Below, piece by piece: positions 33,461 through 45,823 of a stretch of 64,000 nucleotides of DNA; position 1 is the stretch's first letter, and every line of letters starts with the position of its first letter. The notes beneath the pieces were generated by a model. The model was given only the letters and a program-made list of their open reading frames with translations. It was not told the origin of the DNA and made no database searches. Location: contig JAPVLO010000054.1 of NCBI GenBank assembly GCA_027257055.1, positions 5,394,001 through 5,458,000 on the forward strand, given 5' to 3'. A program made the translations under genes and the position numbers. Origin of the DNA: Cephalopachus bancanus. Lineage: Eukaryota; Chordata; Mammalia; Primates; Tarsiidae.

Positions 33461-36120
33461 ATGAAATCTGTGTTTTAGTAAAGCAGTTGGCAGCTATAAG
33501 AAAGATGGATTTGTGTTGGCAAGGCTGGAAAAAAGGGAGAGCGATTATGACAGTTAATATGCATAAGAGCTGCCTGAAATGCTTATTTACATAAATCCCA
33601 GGCCTCATCCCAAGACATTTGTATTCAGCTGTCTTGGAAACTACATTTTTGACTAGCGCCTCAGATGATTCAGATTCATGTTCGTCACAAAGCACTCTTA
33701 GAGAAACACTGAGTTTGGTGTCTGATGCCATAATGAAGGCAAAATAATGAGGATCTGAAATAAGCTGGAGGAGTAGGGGTGGAAAGAAGAGGCCAATGGA
33801 ATCATAGCACCCCAGTTCACTAACAGTTAAGGATGTTACTGCTTGCATTTTGTGATGAAATGAATCTCAGAAGATTCTCTTCAAATGTATTTTCCCCTAT
33901 CTCTTTTTCCATAAATTCTTCATTTTTGCTTTCACTTCCTTGTGGTAGTTTTTTATTTTTTACACATTAGATAAAATACTTTCATGAGATTAAGTCACAA
34001 TAGTCCTTAACACCCAATAGACTGCAAACCAGAAGCAGAAAGTGCCAAAGGCCCGAAGTATATGAATACATGCAGGATGTAGAGGCATTTGTTCTATGGG
34101 AAAGTTGGAGAGAGTGACAGAGAGGGAGAGGATGGGGAAAGATTCTCCAGTAAGTCATTGTGGGCTCCTGGAGAGAACTGCAGCAGAAGGGAAGACATGC
34201 AAGAAAAGAGATTTCGGAGATGTACGCAGAGGTTCAGTCAGAAAATGTACAATATGTTTCCTCTCCTCTTTCCCTTTTATTACTCTGACGTTCATTCATG
34301 TAGTATTCTGATGCAAGACAGACAACAGATTGTCAAATTGGCGATAGATTTCCCTCCACAAGCGTTGTTTATGGAGTTTGAATTTAATAGCTTAGGCCAT
34401 TTACTGGCTGCGCAGTCTCCGATGAGGTAACCCATCTTCCTTCTTGCCATTGTCCTTCCCTCAAAACAAAAACCCTCCTTCTCAGCCATGTCATCTTTAT
34501 TTCAAACTCTTTCTTCTTTTCAAAGTCAAGTTGTTTGCTTGCAGTGAAACTTCAGTTCAGTTAGAAGCATGGTCCCAGATAATTCATCAAAGTCTCTTAC
34601 TGAATTAGGGCCTAAGAAAGAAAGGTATTGCTTTTAAGGAGCATAGAAAACATAAATGACAAAATGTAAACACTAAATTTTAATGAGTGTTGAAAAACTA
34701 TACTCTTAAGGGATTAAGAACTTTAGCAATTACTTTCAAATTAAAACTATTCAAACTTTTATCAAGTATTTATAAAACAAAATATGACCAGTGTGTGAAA
34801 AATAAAACATAAAAATAGTCAAACAATTTGCATCATTTGAAAGAAGACACTGGTATAACAAAGAGAGCAGTAACTGATAATCTACTTAGATTCTATCTGT
34901 GAAAAGCTTTGTGACATTTCACCACTCTGTCAATCTCATAGATTCCTAGTTTCCTATCTACAATACTTAGAGACTTGAGGGGAACCAAATCATTCTCCTC
35001 TACTCTTAATACTGAATTCCGTATATCTTGCGAAAAGGAGGAAGAAATTGATGCATGGCTTTTCTTTAAAGGACACACAGTCTGATTTGGGAGATCTCAA
35101 GAAACAAACCACTCCATTTATAATTATTTGGTTTTTTTTCCATCATAATGATGAAACATATAATACAATCAGTTGTAACTCTTCATTTTTGTCTGTCCCC
35201 CTCATCTGATTATGAGTATCTCAAAGCAGGAACAATGACTCATTCAGTCCCAACAATGTGAGCCTTCAATGTCTGGAGCAGGTTAGATGCTTAGTGATTC
35301 TTTGTATAAATGAAGGTAAATAAGAAGACTCAAAATAAACAAACAAACAAAAACTAGGAAGACTCTTTAAAATCCTGAAAAAAAAGTATGTTTTTATCTT
35401 TGAACCTGATTCTTAATTGCCTCCATGTTCCTTCCCATTTTTTGTTTTGCCATTCCCTCTGCAATAATGCACACACATATGTAAACACACACACTACAAA
35501 CAAGGAAGCCATCAGTCATTACATATGCTATGAAGATGAGAGAAAATGTCTGGGGAAGGTCTGGGGACAGCTAGAAGGGGGGAAGCTGCTGAAGATACCT
35601 GGCCAAGGACTCCTGCATCATGAGGCAATAGAGAGAGGACTTTCTCCAGTGGTCCCCTGTGTTCCTTGGGAGGAAAAATAGTCATTAGTCTATTTCTGTA
35701 CTGTAACAACAGAAGAGAACACACAGTAAATCATCAATGAGACTCAGATTCTTTCAGCACCCTGTACCCTCTCTTAGCCATAAACTTGACAGGTAAGTTT
35801 TCATATTTTCTATGAAACTTCCTGTTGAAATGTCCAAGAGGAAAAAAAAAAAAAAAAAGAGGCATTAGGGGCTGGTTGGAACATTCTGATTAACTTTTTA
35901 AAGTTGACTTAAGGCTGAGGCTGAAGAATCTCCTTCACAGCTTCACACCACCATTCCCAATTTCAAAAACTTTTATTTCCAAACTTCGTGCACTTCTTTA
36001 GACATTGGCATTGAGTTGTCAGGTATTGAGGGAAAGAAGAAGAAAGAGAAAATGTCAGAGAAGTTTAAATATGCTTTTCTGTCAGACGTACACAACTTCT
36101 GAAAATTCAAATGACCGAAA
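33461..36120. other. 2.6 kb of unassigned, repeat-poor DNA
   Basis: This is one of the longest stretches of the window without an obvious transposon. Open frames such as 34089-34430 (+) have no recognisable domain and no splice context that supports a gene. An A-run sits at 35838-35860. Low repeat density alone suggests it may be a place to look for conserved regulatory DNA, but nothing in the sequence shows this. Confidence 0.4.
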
Positions 36121-36722
36121 ATGTAAAATTGTGTGGCTCCTTTAGAAAACAATTTGGCAGTTTCTTAAAAAGTTAAACACAAACTTACCATATAACCCAG
36201 ACATTTTACTCCTACATATTTATCCAAAGGAAATAAAAATATATGTAATTACAAAGACCTGTACACAGATGTTCATGGCAGCCTTAATCTTAATAGCAAT
36301 AAAACTGTAAACAACCAAAATATCAATTAGAGATAAATAGATAAACAAATTGTGTCTTATTCAGACAACAAAATAATATTACTCTGCAGTTAAAAGGAAC
36401 AAGCTCTTGATACACAGAAAAAAATATAGATGAGTCTCACAGCTGCAATGCTGAATAGAAAAGAGCATAAACTGTGTGATTTGTGTGGATAACAGAAAAA
36501 CAATCTATAGTGATAGAAATCAGGTTGCTGTTTGCCTGGGGAAGGGGATGGAGAATGATTGACCACAAAGGAGGAGACTGAGGAACCCCTCTGTGGAGAT
36601 GGAAATAGTCTAGAACTTTACTGGTTGGTGGTTACATGGGTATATAGATCGCCAAACTCATTTAAGTATTCATTTAAATTGGGTGAATTTTATTGTACGT
36701 AAATTAGAACTCAAAACAATTT
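36121..36722 (+). mobile_element. L1M 3' end, sense
   Basis: 'ggctcctttagaaaacaatt', 'agttaaacacaaacttacca', 'ctacatatttatccaaagga', 'gttgctgtttgcctgggg' and a final 'ttgtacgtaaattagaactc' follow the 3' region of old L1M elements. It is decayed and non-coding. Confidence 0.78.
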
Positions 36723-36733
36723 TTAACAAATCT

Positions 36734-36831
36734 CAAATTATTCTGAAATGGAGGTGTTTGTAGTGTCCTTTATGTGTATCAAGACAAATTATTTTGAAAT
36801 GTAGGTGTTTATGGTATCCTTTATGTGTATC
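36734..36831. repeat. 51-bp tandem duplication
   Basis: 'caaattatt.tgaaatg.aggtgttt' followed by 'cctttatgtgtatc' occurs at 36734-36780 and again at 36785-36831, with about four differences. It directly follows the L1M 3' end. Confidence 0.88.
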
Positions 36832-37149
36832 CATAATGAAAAGAAAGAAGAACCGGATCCACATAGTAAACCACCACTTACCACCTCTTATAAACTCTAA
36901 TAACCTACATAAATCCCAAACAGAAATTAGTGATTAAAATATGTAATGTTGAAGATGAAAGAAGAGAAATTGTAGCATAGACTATGCTATATAGGAGAAC
37001 AGTTAGAACTATATTTAAACAGAAATAGTACTGAAATAATTTTAGAAGAATAAAGTGATCACCTGATAAAAGCATCAATTTGAAAGTTGTTAAATAATCA
37101 AGCAAAAAGAAGACTAATATTATATATTTTTATGCTGTAAGAAAACTTT
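36832..37149. other. Unassigned AT-rich DNA
   Basis: Nothing recognisable was seen in this interval. Confidence 0.4.
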
Positions 37150-37345
37150 AATAATAGTCATCATAATTACCATTAATTGAATTCTTACTGGGTGCCAGGT
37201 GATTTACATACATTGTCTCACTGAATTCTTAAAATACTCTGAAATAAGTATTAACAATCCTATTTTAGAGCTGAAGAAATGAGGTTATAGTGATTAAATA
37301 ACTTGCCAAGGATCGTATAAATAATTAACAATAGAACCAGGATTA
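37150..37345 (-). mobile_element. MIR SINE, antisense
   Basis: 'ttcttactgggtgccaggtg', 'cattgtctcactgaattctt', 'cctattttagagctgaagaa' and 'aataacttgccaaggatcgt' are the reverse complement of the tRNA-derived MIR consensus in order. Confidence 0.85.
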
Positions 37346-37735
37346 GATCTCAAATTGGCAGTTGGATATGTGACAATGGAGTTTAGGAGAGAGATTAGGT
37401 TAGAGATCTTGGAAGTCATCTTTGTACAAATTAAATAGACTGGTCAAATCCAAAAGGATGATGATAGCATGACACAGCATTGAACTGGAATATACATACA
37501 CCAGATAGTACATATGTATCGTATATGTATATATGTATAATATATATACAAAATATAGTACACATATAAAGTAGCTATTTTGTTTATTGTTTATTTTCTC
37601 ACTAAAGAAAAGGTCTTTCTGCATCTGGGGATTGTGAAAAGAGTATTGCAGTAGGGCTTACTCGGATTTCTAGTCCCAGCCCTTCTATTAAAAATTATGA
37701 GCGACCTTTAGCAAAACTTTTTGTTATAGAGCTCT
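37346..37735. other. Unassigned, with AT-rich alternating tract
   Basis: Positions 37500-37570 alternate tatat and gtata and may form cruciforms. No gene is seen. Confidence 0.4.
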
Positions 37736-37745
37736 TTCATTTTCT

Positions 37746-38912
37746 TTTTTGTTTATTTTAAAGATGCGGGGCACAATTCAGGGTCAGGTATATAAATGGT
37801 CATCGTGTAGTTAAAGTTTGGGCCTCACCTCGGTCCCCACTTCATCTGGTTTGAGATCACGTACCCTTATTGATGAAGTGTGCACCCCCTTCCCTCCCCT
37901 GGCAGTTTCCTACTACTGCTAATCCTTTTCTTATGGTATTATGATAGTTGTTTGGGGTCTGCTTATGAATGAGAACATGCAGTACTCAGTTCGTTTCTGT
38001 GATAAATCACTCAGTATTCTAAGTCCATCCAAGTTGCTGCAAAGTTCATAATTTTGTCCTTCTTTATGACTGTGTAATATTCCATTGTGCATAAGTCCTT
38101 TTTCAATGGGCAGCACGGTTGGTTCCATATTTTTGCTATTGTGAATACTGCTGCAATAAACATGCGTGTGCAGGTATCTTTTTCACAGAGTGATTTGTGT
38201 TCCTCCAGGTGTTTTCCCAGAAAGAAGATAGTGGGGTCATATAGAAGGTCAACTTTTAAATCTTTTAGGAATTGGCAAACTGTTTTCCTTAGAGGTTGTA
38301 CTAGTTTATACTCCCACCAACAGTGTAGAAGTGTTTCCTTTTCCCTGCATCCTCTCCAGCATCTGTTGTTTTTTGAGTTATTGATGGTGGCCATTCTGAC
38401 TGAAGTTAGGTGGAATCTCAGTGTGGTTTTAATTTGCATTTATTTCATGACTAGTGAGGCTGAGCATTTTTAAATGTATCTTTTGGCTGCTCATATGTCT
38501 TCTTTTGAGAAGTGTCTATTCATATCTTTTGCCCACTTTGTAATGAGGTTGTTTGTTTTTTCCTTTCAGCACGTTTGAGTTCCTTGAAACTGATCACATG
38601 CAGAAGATTAAAACAAGACCTCTACCTATCACCATACACAAAAATCAAACGCTAAATGGATCAAAGACCTAAACACAAAACCTCAAACTATAAGAACCTT
38701 AGAAAATGCAGGAGACATCCTAATGGAAATTGGAACTGGCAACCGATTTCTGATCAAAACCCGAAATGATCATTCTGTAAGAGATAAGATAGACAAGTGG
38801 GACCTCATCAAACTAAAAAGCTTCTGCAAAGCAAAAGAAACCATCAAGAGAGTAGGGAGACAGCCCACAGAATGGGAAAAAATATTTGCCAAATATATGT
38901 CTGACAAAGACC
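37746..38912 (-). mobile_element. L1 insertion with 5' inversion, antisense
   Basis: The 3'UTR and ORF2 C-terminus are antisense (37746-38588). At about 38589 the orientation flips and 38589-38912 is sense ORF2, with an open frame at 38723-38932 (motifs [20 protein letters not shown] and [17 protein letters not shown]). In L1 coordinates the flipped piece ends where the antisense piece begins (near NLKELK). Flanking ttcattttct at 37736-37745 and 38913-38922 is the likely target-site duplication. Confidence 0.88.
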
Positions 38913-38962
38913 TTCATTTTCTAACAACTTAGGACCTGTGCTGCTCTATTTCTAAATAGCCA

Positions 38963-39239
38963 CTATGTTTCCATGTGAATTTCTGTGTTGTCATTTCCAG
39001 GTCTGAGAAGAATGATATTGGTTATTTAATGGGTATAGCATTGAATCTGTAGATTGGCTTTCGTAGGATGACCATCTTAACAATGTTGATTCTTCCAATC
39101 CATGAGCATGGAATATTTTTCCATTTGTTTGTGTCATGTTTGATTTCTTTGAGCAGTGTTTTGTAGTTTTTGTTGTAAAGGCCCTCCATTTCTCAGATTA
39201 GGAAGATGCCAAAGTATTTGTTTTGTGTGTGTGTGTGTG

Positions 39240-39272
<33 letters not shown>

Positions 39273-39429
39273 AATTGTGGATGGGACTGTGCTTCCTATT
39301 TGGTTCTCTGCCTGCTTGTTGTTGGTATGTAAGACTGTGACTATCTTTTGCACTTTTATTTTGTATCCTGAGACTTTGCCAAAGTCCTTTATCAGTATAA
39401 GGAGGTTTTTGACAGATTCTCTTGGGTAG
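38963..39429 (-). mobile_element. Internal L1 ORF2 fragment, antisense, without A-tail
   Basis: From about 39000, 'tagcattgaatctgtagatt', 'caatgttgattcttccaatc' and 'gtatcctgagactttgcc' are antisense ORF2 middle sequence. Perfect 13-bp repeats 'ttctaaatagcca' flank the block at 38950-38962 and 39430-39442, yet no poly(T) or 3'UTR is present at either side. A (TG)n tract lies inside. Confidence 0.7.
39224..39270. repeat. (TG)n microsatellite
   Basis: Some 23 TG units with one phase slip at 39240, inside the antisense L1 fragment. It is a likely polymorphic site with Z-DNA potential. Confidence 0.97.
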
Positions 39430-39574
39430 TTCTAAATAGCCAAAATCTTAATAATTCTTTTAATTTTATAATATAAAGTATATTCTAAAAAGAGAAAATA
39501 ATTATTATCTATTATTATCTCAATCATATACCTTCAATACGAAGGAAACAAACAAATAAAACTACCAATTTTAT

Positions 39575-40093
39575 TTTTTTTTAATTTATTTATTTATTAT
39601 AAAGATGTAGGGTACAATTCAGGGTTAAGTATACAAACATTGATCATGCACGCCTCTCTCTCCCCTTGTTGATGAGGCACGCCCCCCCCAGCAGTCTTCC
39701 CCAACTGCCAGTCCCACCTCCCCTTCCCCTGACAGTTTTCTGCTATTATCAATTACTTTCTTACAGCATTATAATTGTTCAAGGTCACCTTATGAGTGAG
39801 AACATATGGAACTCATCTCTTTGTTTTTGTGATAAATCACTGAGTATGATTGATTCCAAATCTCTCCAATTTGCTGCAAATCCATATATTTGTCCTTTTT
39901 TATGGCTGCATAATATTCCATTGTGTATATGTACCACATTTTTTTAATCCAGTCCAGCTTCGATGGGCATCACGGTTGACCTTCCATATGACCCAGCAAT
40001 TCCCCTATTGGGAATATACCCAGAGGAACTCAAATCATTCTACAAAAAAGATACCTGCACATGTATGTTTGTTGCAGCTCTATTTGCAATAGC
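39575..40093 (-). mobile_element. Short L1 insertion with 5' inversion, antisense
   Basis: Perfect 17-bp duplication aaaactaccaattttat at 39558-39574 and 40094-40110. 39575-39979 is antisense 3'UTR and ORF2 end; 39980-40093 is sense ORF2 ('atgacccagcaattccc', 'ttgggaatatacccagagg'). The two pieces are adjacent in L1 coordinates, so this is twin priming in a copy of only about 520 bp. Confidence 0.93.
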
Positions 40094-40110
40094 AAAACTA
40101 CCAATTTTAT

Positions 40111-42119
40111 ACTGAGTGATTTTTCCATAAGAATTGAGTCATATGCATCAAAGTTTGTTCAAGATAAAGAAGCCACTCTATTCCAAGCAGAAAGTGTTTG
40201 TAGATGTGGAATTAGATGCTTATAAAATTGACGAAACATGACAAGCAAGGAAGGCCAGGTAAGTCACTGCTACAAATTAGTGATTTATAGGAACTTGCTA
40301 CAAATGGAAGCTCAGGAATAAAAGGGAACTGTGATTGCAGATTTCAGTTGCCTGCAGCACTGTGGGGGTGATTCCCAGTTAACCCTGAAGCCACTGTAAA
40401 CTTCTGTTACTTGCCTGTGCACCTACTCACAACTGCCTCAGAGAATAAAATCCTCCTGTTGAGACAAAAGTGGAAAGACATTATAGGAAAGAGAATTCCA
40501 AGCAGCTTCCCTTCCAAGCATGCAGAATGCAGAAAACACTAGTGGTGATGCCAAATGGATGCCAGATAATCCAGCACCAGAAATTAGCAGCTGTATGTGA
40601 ATCAACTCTATGAGTCCCAACAAATATTAGCATAAGGAGGCAGTCATGTAGACACAGTTGACCAGTTGAACTAATTCTGTGATATATATTGAATTCTTTA
40701 ATTGATAATGGAGATTTGTAATAAAGTACAACTAAAATATTTTCATAATTATTCAAAGATACTGTCTTTTATCACTCTCATTTCTTCAGTGTACAGTGGA
40801 GTTTTCCATGAGCCTGTGTGACACATGTTATTGAAAAGATTAAATACAGACACAAATAGGAAAATCCAACTGCTTTCTGTTAAGCCAGACATTAAGGAGT
40901 TTTGCAAAACTATAAAGCATCGTCACTTGTCTTGCTAATTTCATCTATATATTTATATTTTATCTATATAGCTATAGCTTATAGATATATAGATAGCAAC
41001 CACATTTTAAAAAAAGAACTTTTTATAGTCCAAATAAGTTTAAGGGTGTAAAGAGTCTTGAAAACAAAGTTGAGCTACTGAGTTTGAATGCTCAACTGAA
41101 TTTCTGGTAGGCATGTTTTCCTGGAGCATGTTTTAAAACCACAAGTTAACTTCCATTCTATCTTATCTTAAACTTTTTTTAATCTCATTAGATTAGAAAA
41201 GTTTTCATTGACTGTAGCATTTGCCAAATAGCTTCACAGTTCAAGACAAGTTACACATGGGAAATTCAGGAGACCGAGAGATCAACTGGCAGGTAATACA
41301 GGGCTTCGTGTACCTTGAATCTCCTATAGAAGAATACAAACAAGAAAAGTGACTTAAGCATGCGTGGGGGGTGGTTCCAAATGAAATAGACTCAGTTTTT
41401 CAAGAGAGAGAAACAATGCAATCTGAACTTTGACTAACTCCACATATTATGCTCTAACTTATTTAAAACTTTTGTTGTTGGGCTAAGAATCATGACTTTT
41501 TAGGTACACATTCACTTTTTCTTTACTCATCCCTGACATCAGAGACTGGTTGATTTTCTGGAGACAACTCTGGAAAATCGAAGTGCATATGGAAAGCAAG
41601 AAGCAAACTTAGATGGGATTTAGGGGTAGGGACCTCCAGATCAAACTAGGAAAGTGCATAAAAGCAAGATAAGATTTGAGTACCAAAGTGAATTTGCTCA
41701 GACAAAGTTACCTAAACATTAAAAAAAACTGTCAGGGCTTTTTACATGAAAATATTTATCTAAAATGAACACAAAGTCTGTACTATATTAAGTACATTTA
41801 TATGCAATTATTTTTTGGAGTTCTGATATCAATATTCAATTCTGCCTATCTAAGAGGGTCTTTTATTTCAGTGATCAAAACCAGCATTTTCTGTCTCTGT
41901 TCAATCAGGATTACTCTCTCTCTTTAAGCTTTATTAGATGTTATTTCATCCTTGTCTCTTACAACATTATTCTGGGATGATAATGTATTCTTCCTGACTG
42001 CTCCCGCTTGTGGAAAATTATTCTTAGATTCTACTAATGTAGTGTTCAAAGTTTATTCACATAGAAGTTATTTTCATTTGATTTTCTCCAATGTACTCTG
42101 AAAAAAATGTTTGGTTTTA
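40111..42119. other. 2 kb of unassigned intergenic DNA
   Basis: No gene and no confident repeat were found. A small AT palindrome (atctatatat / atatatagat) sits at about 40943-40995. Confidence 0.4.
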
Positions 42120-42129
42120 TTAATCTATT

Positions 42130-42414
42130 TTTTTTTTTGAGTTGGAGTCTCACTCTGTTGCCCAGACTGGAGTGCAGTGGCCGCTCCCGGCCACCGCAGC
42201 CTCGACCCGCTGGGCTCCGGCGATCCTTCCACCTCAGCCTTCCAAGTAGCTGGAACTACAGGCGCACGCTACCACGCCTGGCCAATTTTTGATTTATTGT
42301 AGAGATGAGGTCTCGCCAAGTTGCCCAGGCGGGTCTTGAACCCGTGGGCTCAGGCAATCCACTCACCTCAGCCTCCCAAGGTGCAGGATTACAGGTTGAG
42401 CCACCGAGCCTGGC
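42130..42414 (-). mobile_element. Full-length Alu, antisense, near consensus
   Basis: T-run, gagttggagtctcactctg, an intact ccgctcccggccacc block, and the end 'gagccaccgagcctggc'. Target-site duplication 'ttaatctatt' at 42120-42129 and 42419-42428. Confidence 0.94.
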
Positions 42415-42428
42415 TCTCTTAATCTATT

Positions 42429-42930
42429 AACCTAGGAACTGCTTTTAGGTTTTCAGTTCTAAATTTGACTCTCTGTCCTTCTCTAACTCTCTTTTTCTTT
42501 CTGTTGCTCTCCTTAAAAATGGAAAGTCTACTTCCTTCTCTTTGGTGGTAACTTGCTATTTGGAAGAAGAGTAAAAATTTAACTTCCTGATTGGTAAAAA
42601 TATATATCTTATCCCATATTATGGGGGGAAAGCATTAAATATTCCTGCTGGTTACTTTAGATCAGATGTTTAACTACTTATTTATTTTGGTCCCAGTATT
42701 TAAGCTATACCAAAAAATTGTTTACTCAATAAAAGATATAGAAAGGTACAAATTAGGAAGAAAGGAAGATATAGAAAGGAAAATATTGGAGGGGATAGGG
42801 CCGGAGAAGCAGATTGATCTAGGCTGGGAGACGCCTCCACTTTGTTTGCTTTATTATTTCTTTGTTTTAGCTCTCTTACAGTGCCAACCTGAAATTTTGA
42901 AGCAGATTTAATTAGTGTGGAACTGATAAA
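42429..42930. other. Unassigned DNA
   Basis: No gene or repeat was recognised, although an 81-codon frame lies at 42666-42911 (+). Confidence 0.4.
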
Positions 42931-42934
42931 TTTG

Positions 42935-44375
42935 TTTTTGATTTTTAAATTTTATTTTAGATTTAGGAGGTACAAGTGCATGTTTGTTGCAGAGGCATAT
43001 TGCATACTCATTGGGATGGGGCTTCAGGTGACCTATTACCCAGATAGTGAACATTGTGCCCAATAGGTACTTCTGAGCCCTAATACAACTTCCTCCCTCT
43101 GTGCTTTTAGTGTTCCCCGTGTCTATTATTTCCATCTTTATGACCATTTAGCCCCCACATATAAGTGAGAACATGTGATGTTTGTTTTTCTCTTTCTGAG
43201 TCAGTTCACTTGGAATGACGTTCTTCAGATCTATCCATATTGCTGCAAAGGACGTTATTTCATTCTTTAACGACTGTATAGTATTCCATGTTGTATATAT
43301 ACCACTTATCCAGTCAATTGTTAACAGGCATTTAGGTTGGTTCCATGACTTTACTATTGCAAATAGTGCTGCAGTGAGCATATGATTACACGTATCTTTT
43401 TAAAAAATATAATGATTTGTTTTCCTTTGGGTAGATACCCAATTGTGGAATTTCTGAGTCTAATGGTAGTCCTACTTTCAGTTATTTGAGAACTCTCCAT
43501 ACCGTTTTCCATAGAGGTTGAACTAGTTTACAATCCCACCAACAGTGTATGAATTTTCCCTGTTCACTGCATCCATTCTGACATCTGTGTTCTGTCTTTC
43601 TAATAATGGCCATTCTCACTGGTTTACTATGATATATTATTCTGGTTTTAATTTGCATTTCTTTGATTATTACTGATGTTGAACATTTTTTATGTTTGGT
43701 GTCTGCTTGTATGTCTTCTTTTGAGAAATGTCTGTTTATGTCCTTTGCCCACTTTTTGATGGCACTGTTTGTTTTTTCATGTAGAGTTGTTTAAGTTCCT
43801 TGTAGATTCTGGATATCACTCCTTTGTCTGAGGCATAGTTTGCAAATATTCCCTCCTATTGTGTAGATTTACTTTTCATTCTGCTGAATATTTCTTTTGC
43901 TTCTTAGTTTAAGTTCCATTGGTCTACTCTTGTTTTTGTTGCATTTGTTTTGGGGGTCTTTGTCATAAATTCTTTGCTTAGGCCAAAATCCAAAAGAGTC
44001 TGCCCTAGGTTTTCTTCTAAGGTTTCTACAGTTTCAGGCCTTATGTTTAAGTCTTTAATTCATCTTGAGTTAATTTCTGTATATGGTTTTATTCTCCTAT
44101 GTGTAGCTAGTCAGTTTTCCCAGGATTATTTAAATGAGCCTGAATAGCCAGATCAATCCTAAGTAAAAAGAATAAATGTGGAGTAATAATATTGCCTGAC
44201 TTCAACTTATACTATAAGGCTATAGTAATTAAAACATCATGATATTCATACAAAAATAGACAGATCAATGGAACGGGATAGAGAATCCAGAAATAAAGCC
44301 ACATACTTACAACCAACTGCTCTTGTACAAAGCCAACAAAAATAAATAATGGGGAAATAATACCCTATTCAAATT
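42935..44375 (-). mobile_element. Older L1 with 5' inversion, antisense
   Basis: Antisense L1 of an L1MA/L1PB-like type from 3'UTR ('aggaggtacaagtgcatgtt') through ORF2 to about 44140. From about 44150 the strand flips to sense ORF2 ('caatggaacgggatagagaa', 'gccacatacttacaacc', 'accctattcaaattagta'). The flipped part ends at the point where the antisense part begins ('ctgggaaaactga' on the - strand). A degraded 'aattagt...gtgga' at both ends may be the target-site duplication. Confidence 0.82.
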
Positions 44376-45387
44376 AGTATTGTGGATGAGCAAATAAGGA
44401 TGGCTAATGGGATTAACGTTTCCAACGTATGTTTATCACCAAAGGGAAATGTTTAACCTAAATGTAGTATCCCTTAAGGGGCTATAGAACAGTAAGAACT
44501 GGGCATGAGGAGATGATTAAGGAAAGTTACTTTGTCCTACTTTTCAATACTAATCAGAGACCCAAATGGTATTAACTAAGGATCATAGTTGTTTTGCAGT
44601 CTTTAAAGAGACATTTGCTGTTTTTCTTTAGCTTTGCAAGTGGCTTCGTATACTGCCAGACAAATCAGTCAAGTCATTCTTTAGAGAGAAAGTGGTTTTA
44701 TTTAAAGGCAAAAGTCCAAGCAGTGCTCACATTTTGAAGTTTTAGTGTTAATACAGGAGCTTTTCTTTTTTATTTTAACTTTAAAACTCCTTGTAGAGTT
44801 TTAAACCTTATTACATGTAAGGTTGACTAGGTCAATAAAAATGCCATGTGGGCACAGCTGCCTCAAAAGACTTAAATACTAGAAGAGCCTTAGTTAAACT
44901 AAACTTTGTTTTAGTCACATCTATGTCTAAAAGACATACGTATACATTTTAAAACCTTTAAGGTTTAACTTTAGCCAAACAAGTTAACCTAGAATTAACT
45001 ATTGACTTGAAAACTTTGCAAGTATAATGTCTTAATAGAAGCATTTTCCCCCAAGGCACCAAATCTGGTCGTTATACAGTAGTAGTAAAACTTGACTAAT
45101 GGACAATATAATTTAATTAAATAATCAACTCTACTTGATTACTCAATTTATTTTCTTAAATAAGACATATTTTAATATAATATGTTTAAATAAGATATTG
45201 TATTTGTTTCATTTTTATTTGTTGTAGTAAAGTTTCATGACTATAGTATAAATAACTTTGTAAATTATTTAATATGACTGGTCTTCACTATTTTTAAATA
45301 CATTGACACAAGAGGTAAATGTGGAATTTTCTAATGGTTCTAAGTTTTAAGGAAGCTTTTTTTTCCAGTACATATAGAAGAAAAAGT
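44376..45387. other. Unassigned AT-rich DNA
   Basis: About 1 kb with no gene and no confident repeat. Confidence 0.4.
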
Positions 45388-45697
45388 TAAGTTTGTGTTG
45401 TTTAAGCCACCCAGTCTGCTGTACTTTGTTATGACAGCCCTAGAAAACTAGTACAGTAATTTTCAATGGATGCTCCAGAGAATCCCAAAGTAGACCAGAA
45501 GGTGACCTATGTCTATGAGCAAAAACTCTTCTAATAGCTCCTTCAACCACCAACTTCACACTCTTAGCCAAGTGGTCCTAGTTGATTTTCTCACTTGTAA
45601 ACTGATGATATTTACTGGATACCTCACAGGTTGGCTCTGATGATTGCACATAACAATGTGTGTAAAAGCATTTATAATATACAAAGTATTATCTAAC
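45388..45697. repeat. Segmental duplication, copy A (MLT1 end plus MIR)
   Basis: It begins inside the last 68 bp of an MLT1 LTR ('gtttaagccacccagtctgc'), continues through about 90 bp of ordinary sequence, and ends in a sense MIR ('ctcacttgtaaactgatgat'). The same order and junctions recur at 48430-48744 with roughly 90% identity by eye. Copy A lacks the rest of the LTR, so copy B is the likely source. Confidence 0.92.
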
Positions 45698-45823
45698 ATT
45701 TAGAATATTAACATTGTGCACACGTATTTCTGAATTGTATGTTTTGGTTAGTTTTCTGTTATTTCTTTGTATCACTTCCCAGAAAAATGATATAATTCTT
45801 GAATTTATCAAAAATATTTTTTA

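Noticed and set aside
34089..34430. 113-codon open frame on the + strand in repeat-poor DNA
   Set aside because: No motif, no signal of a family, and an alternative frame overlaps; a real exon cannot be supported from sequence alone.
38723..38932. 69-codon frame that looks protein-like
   Set aside because: It is the inverted ORF2 segment of a twin-primed L1.
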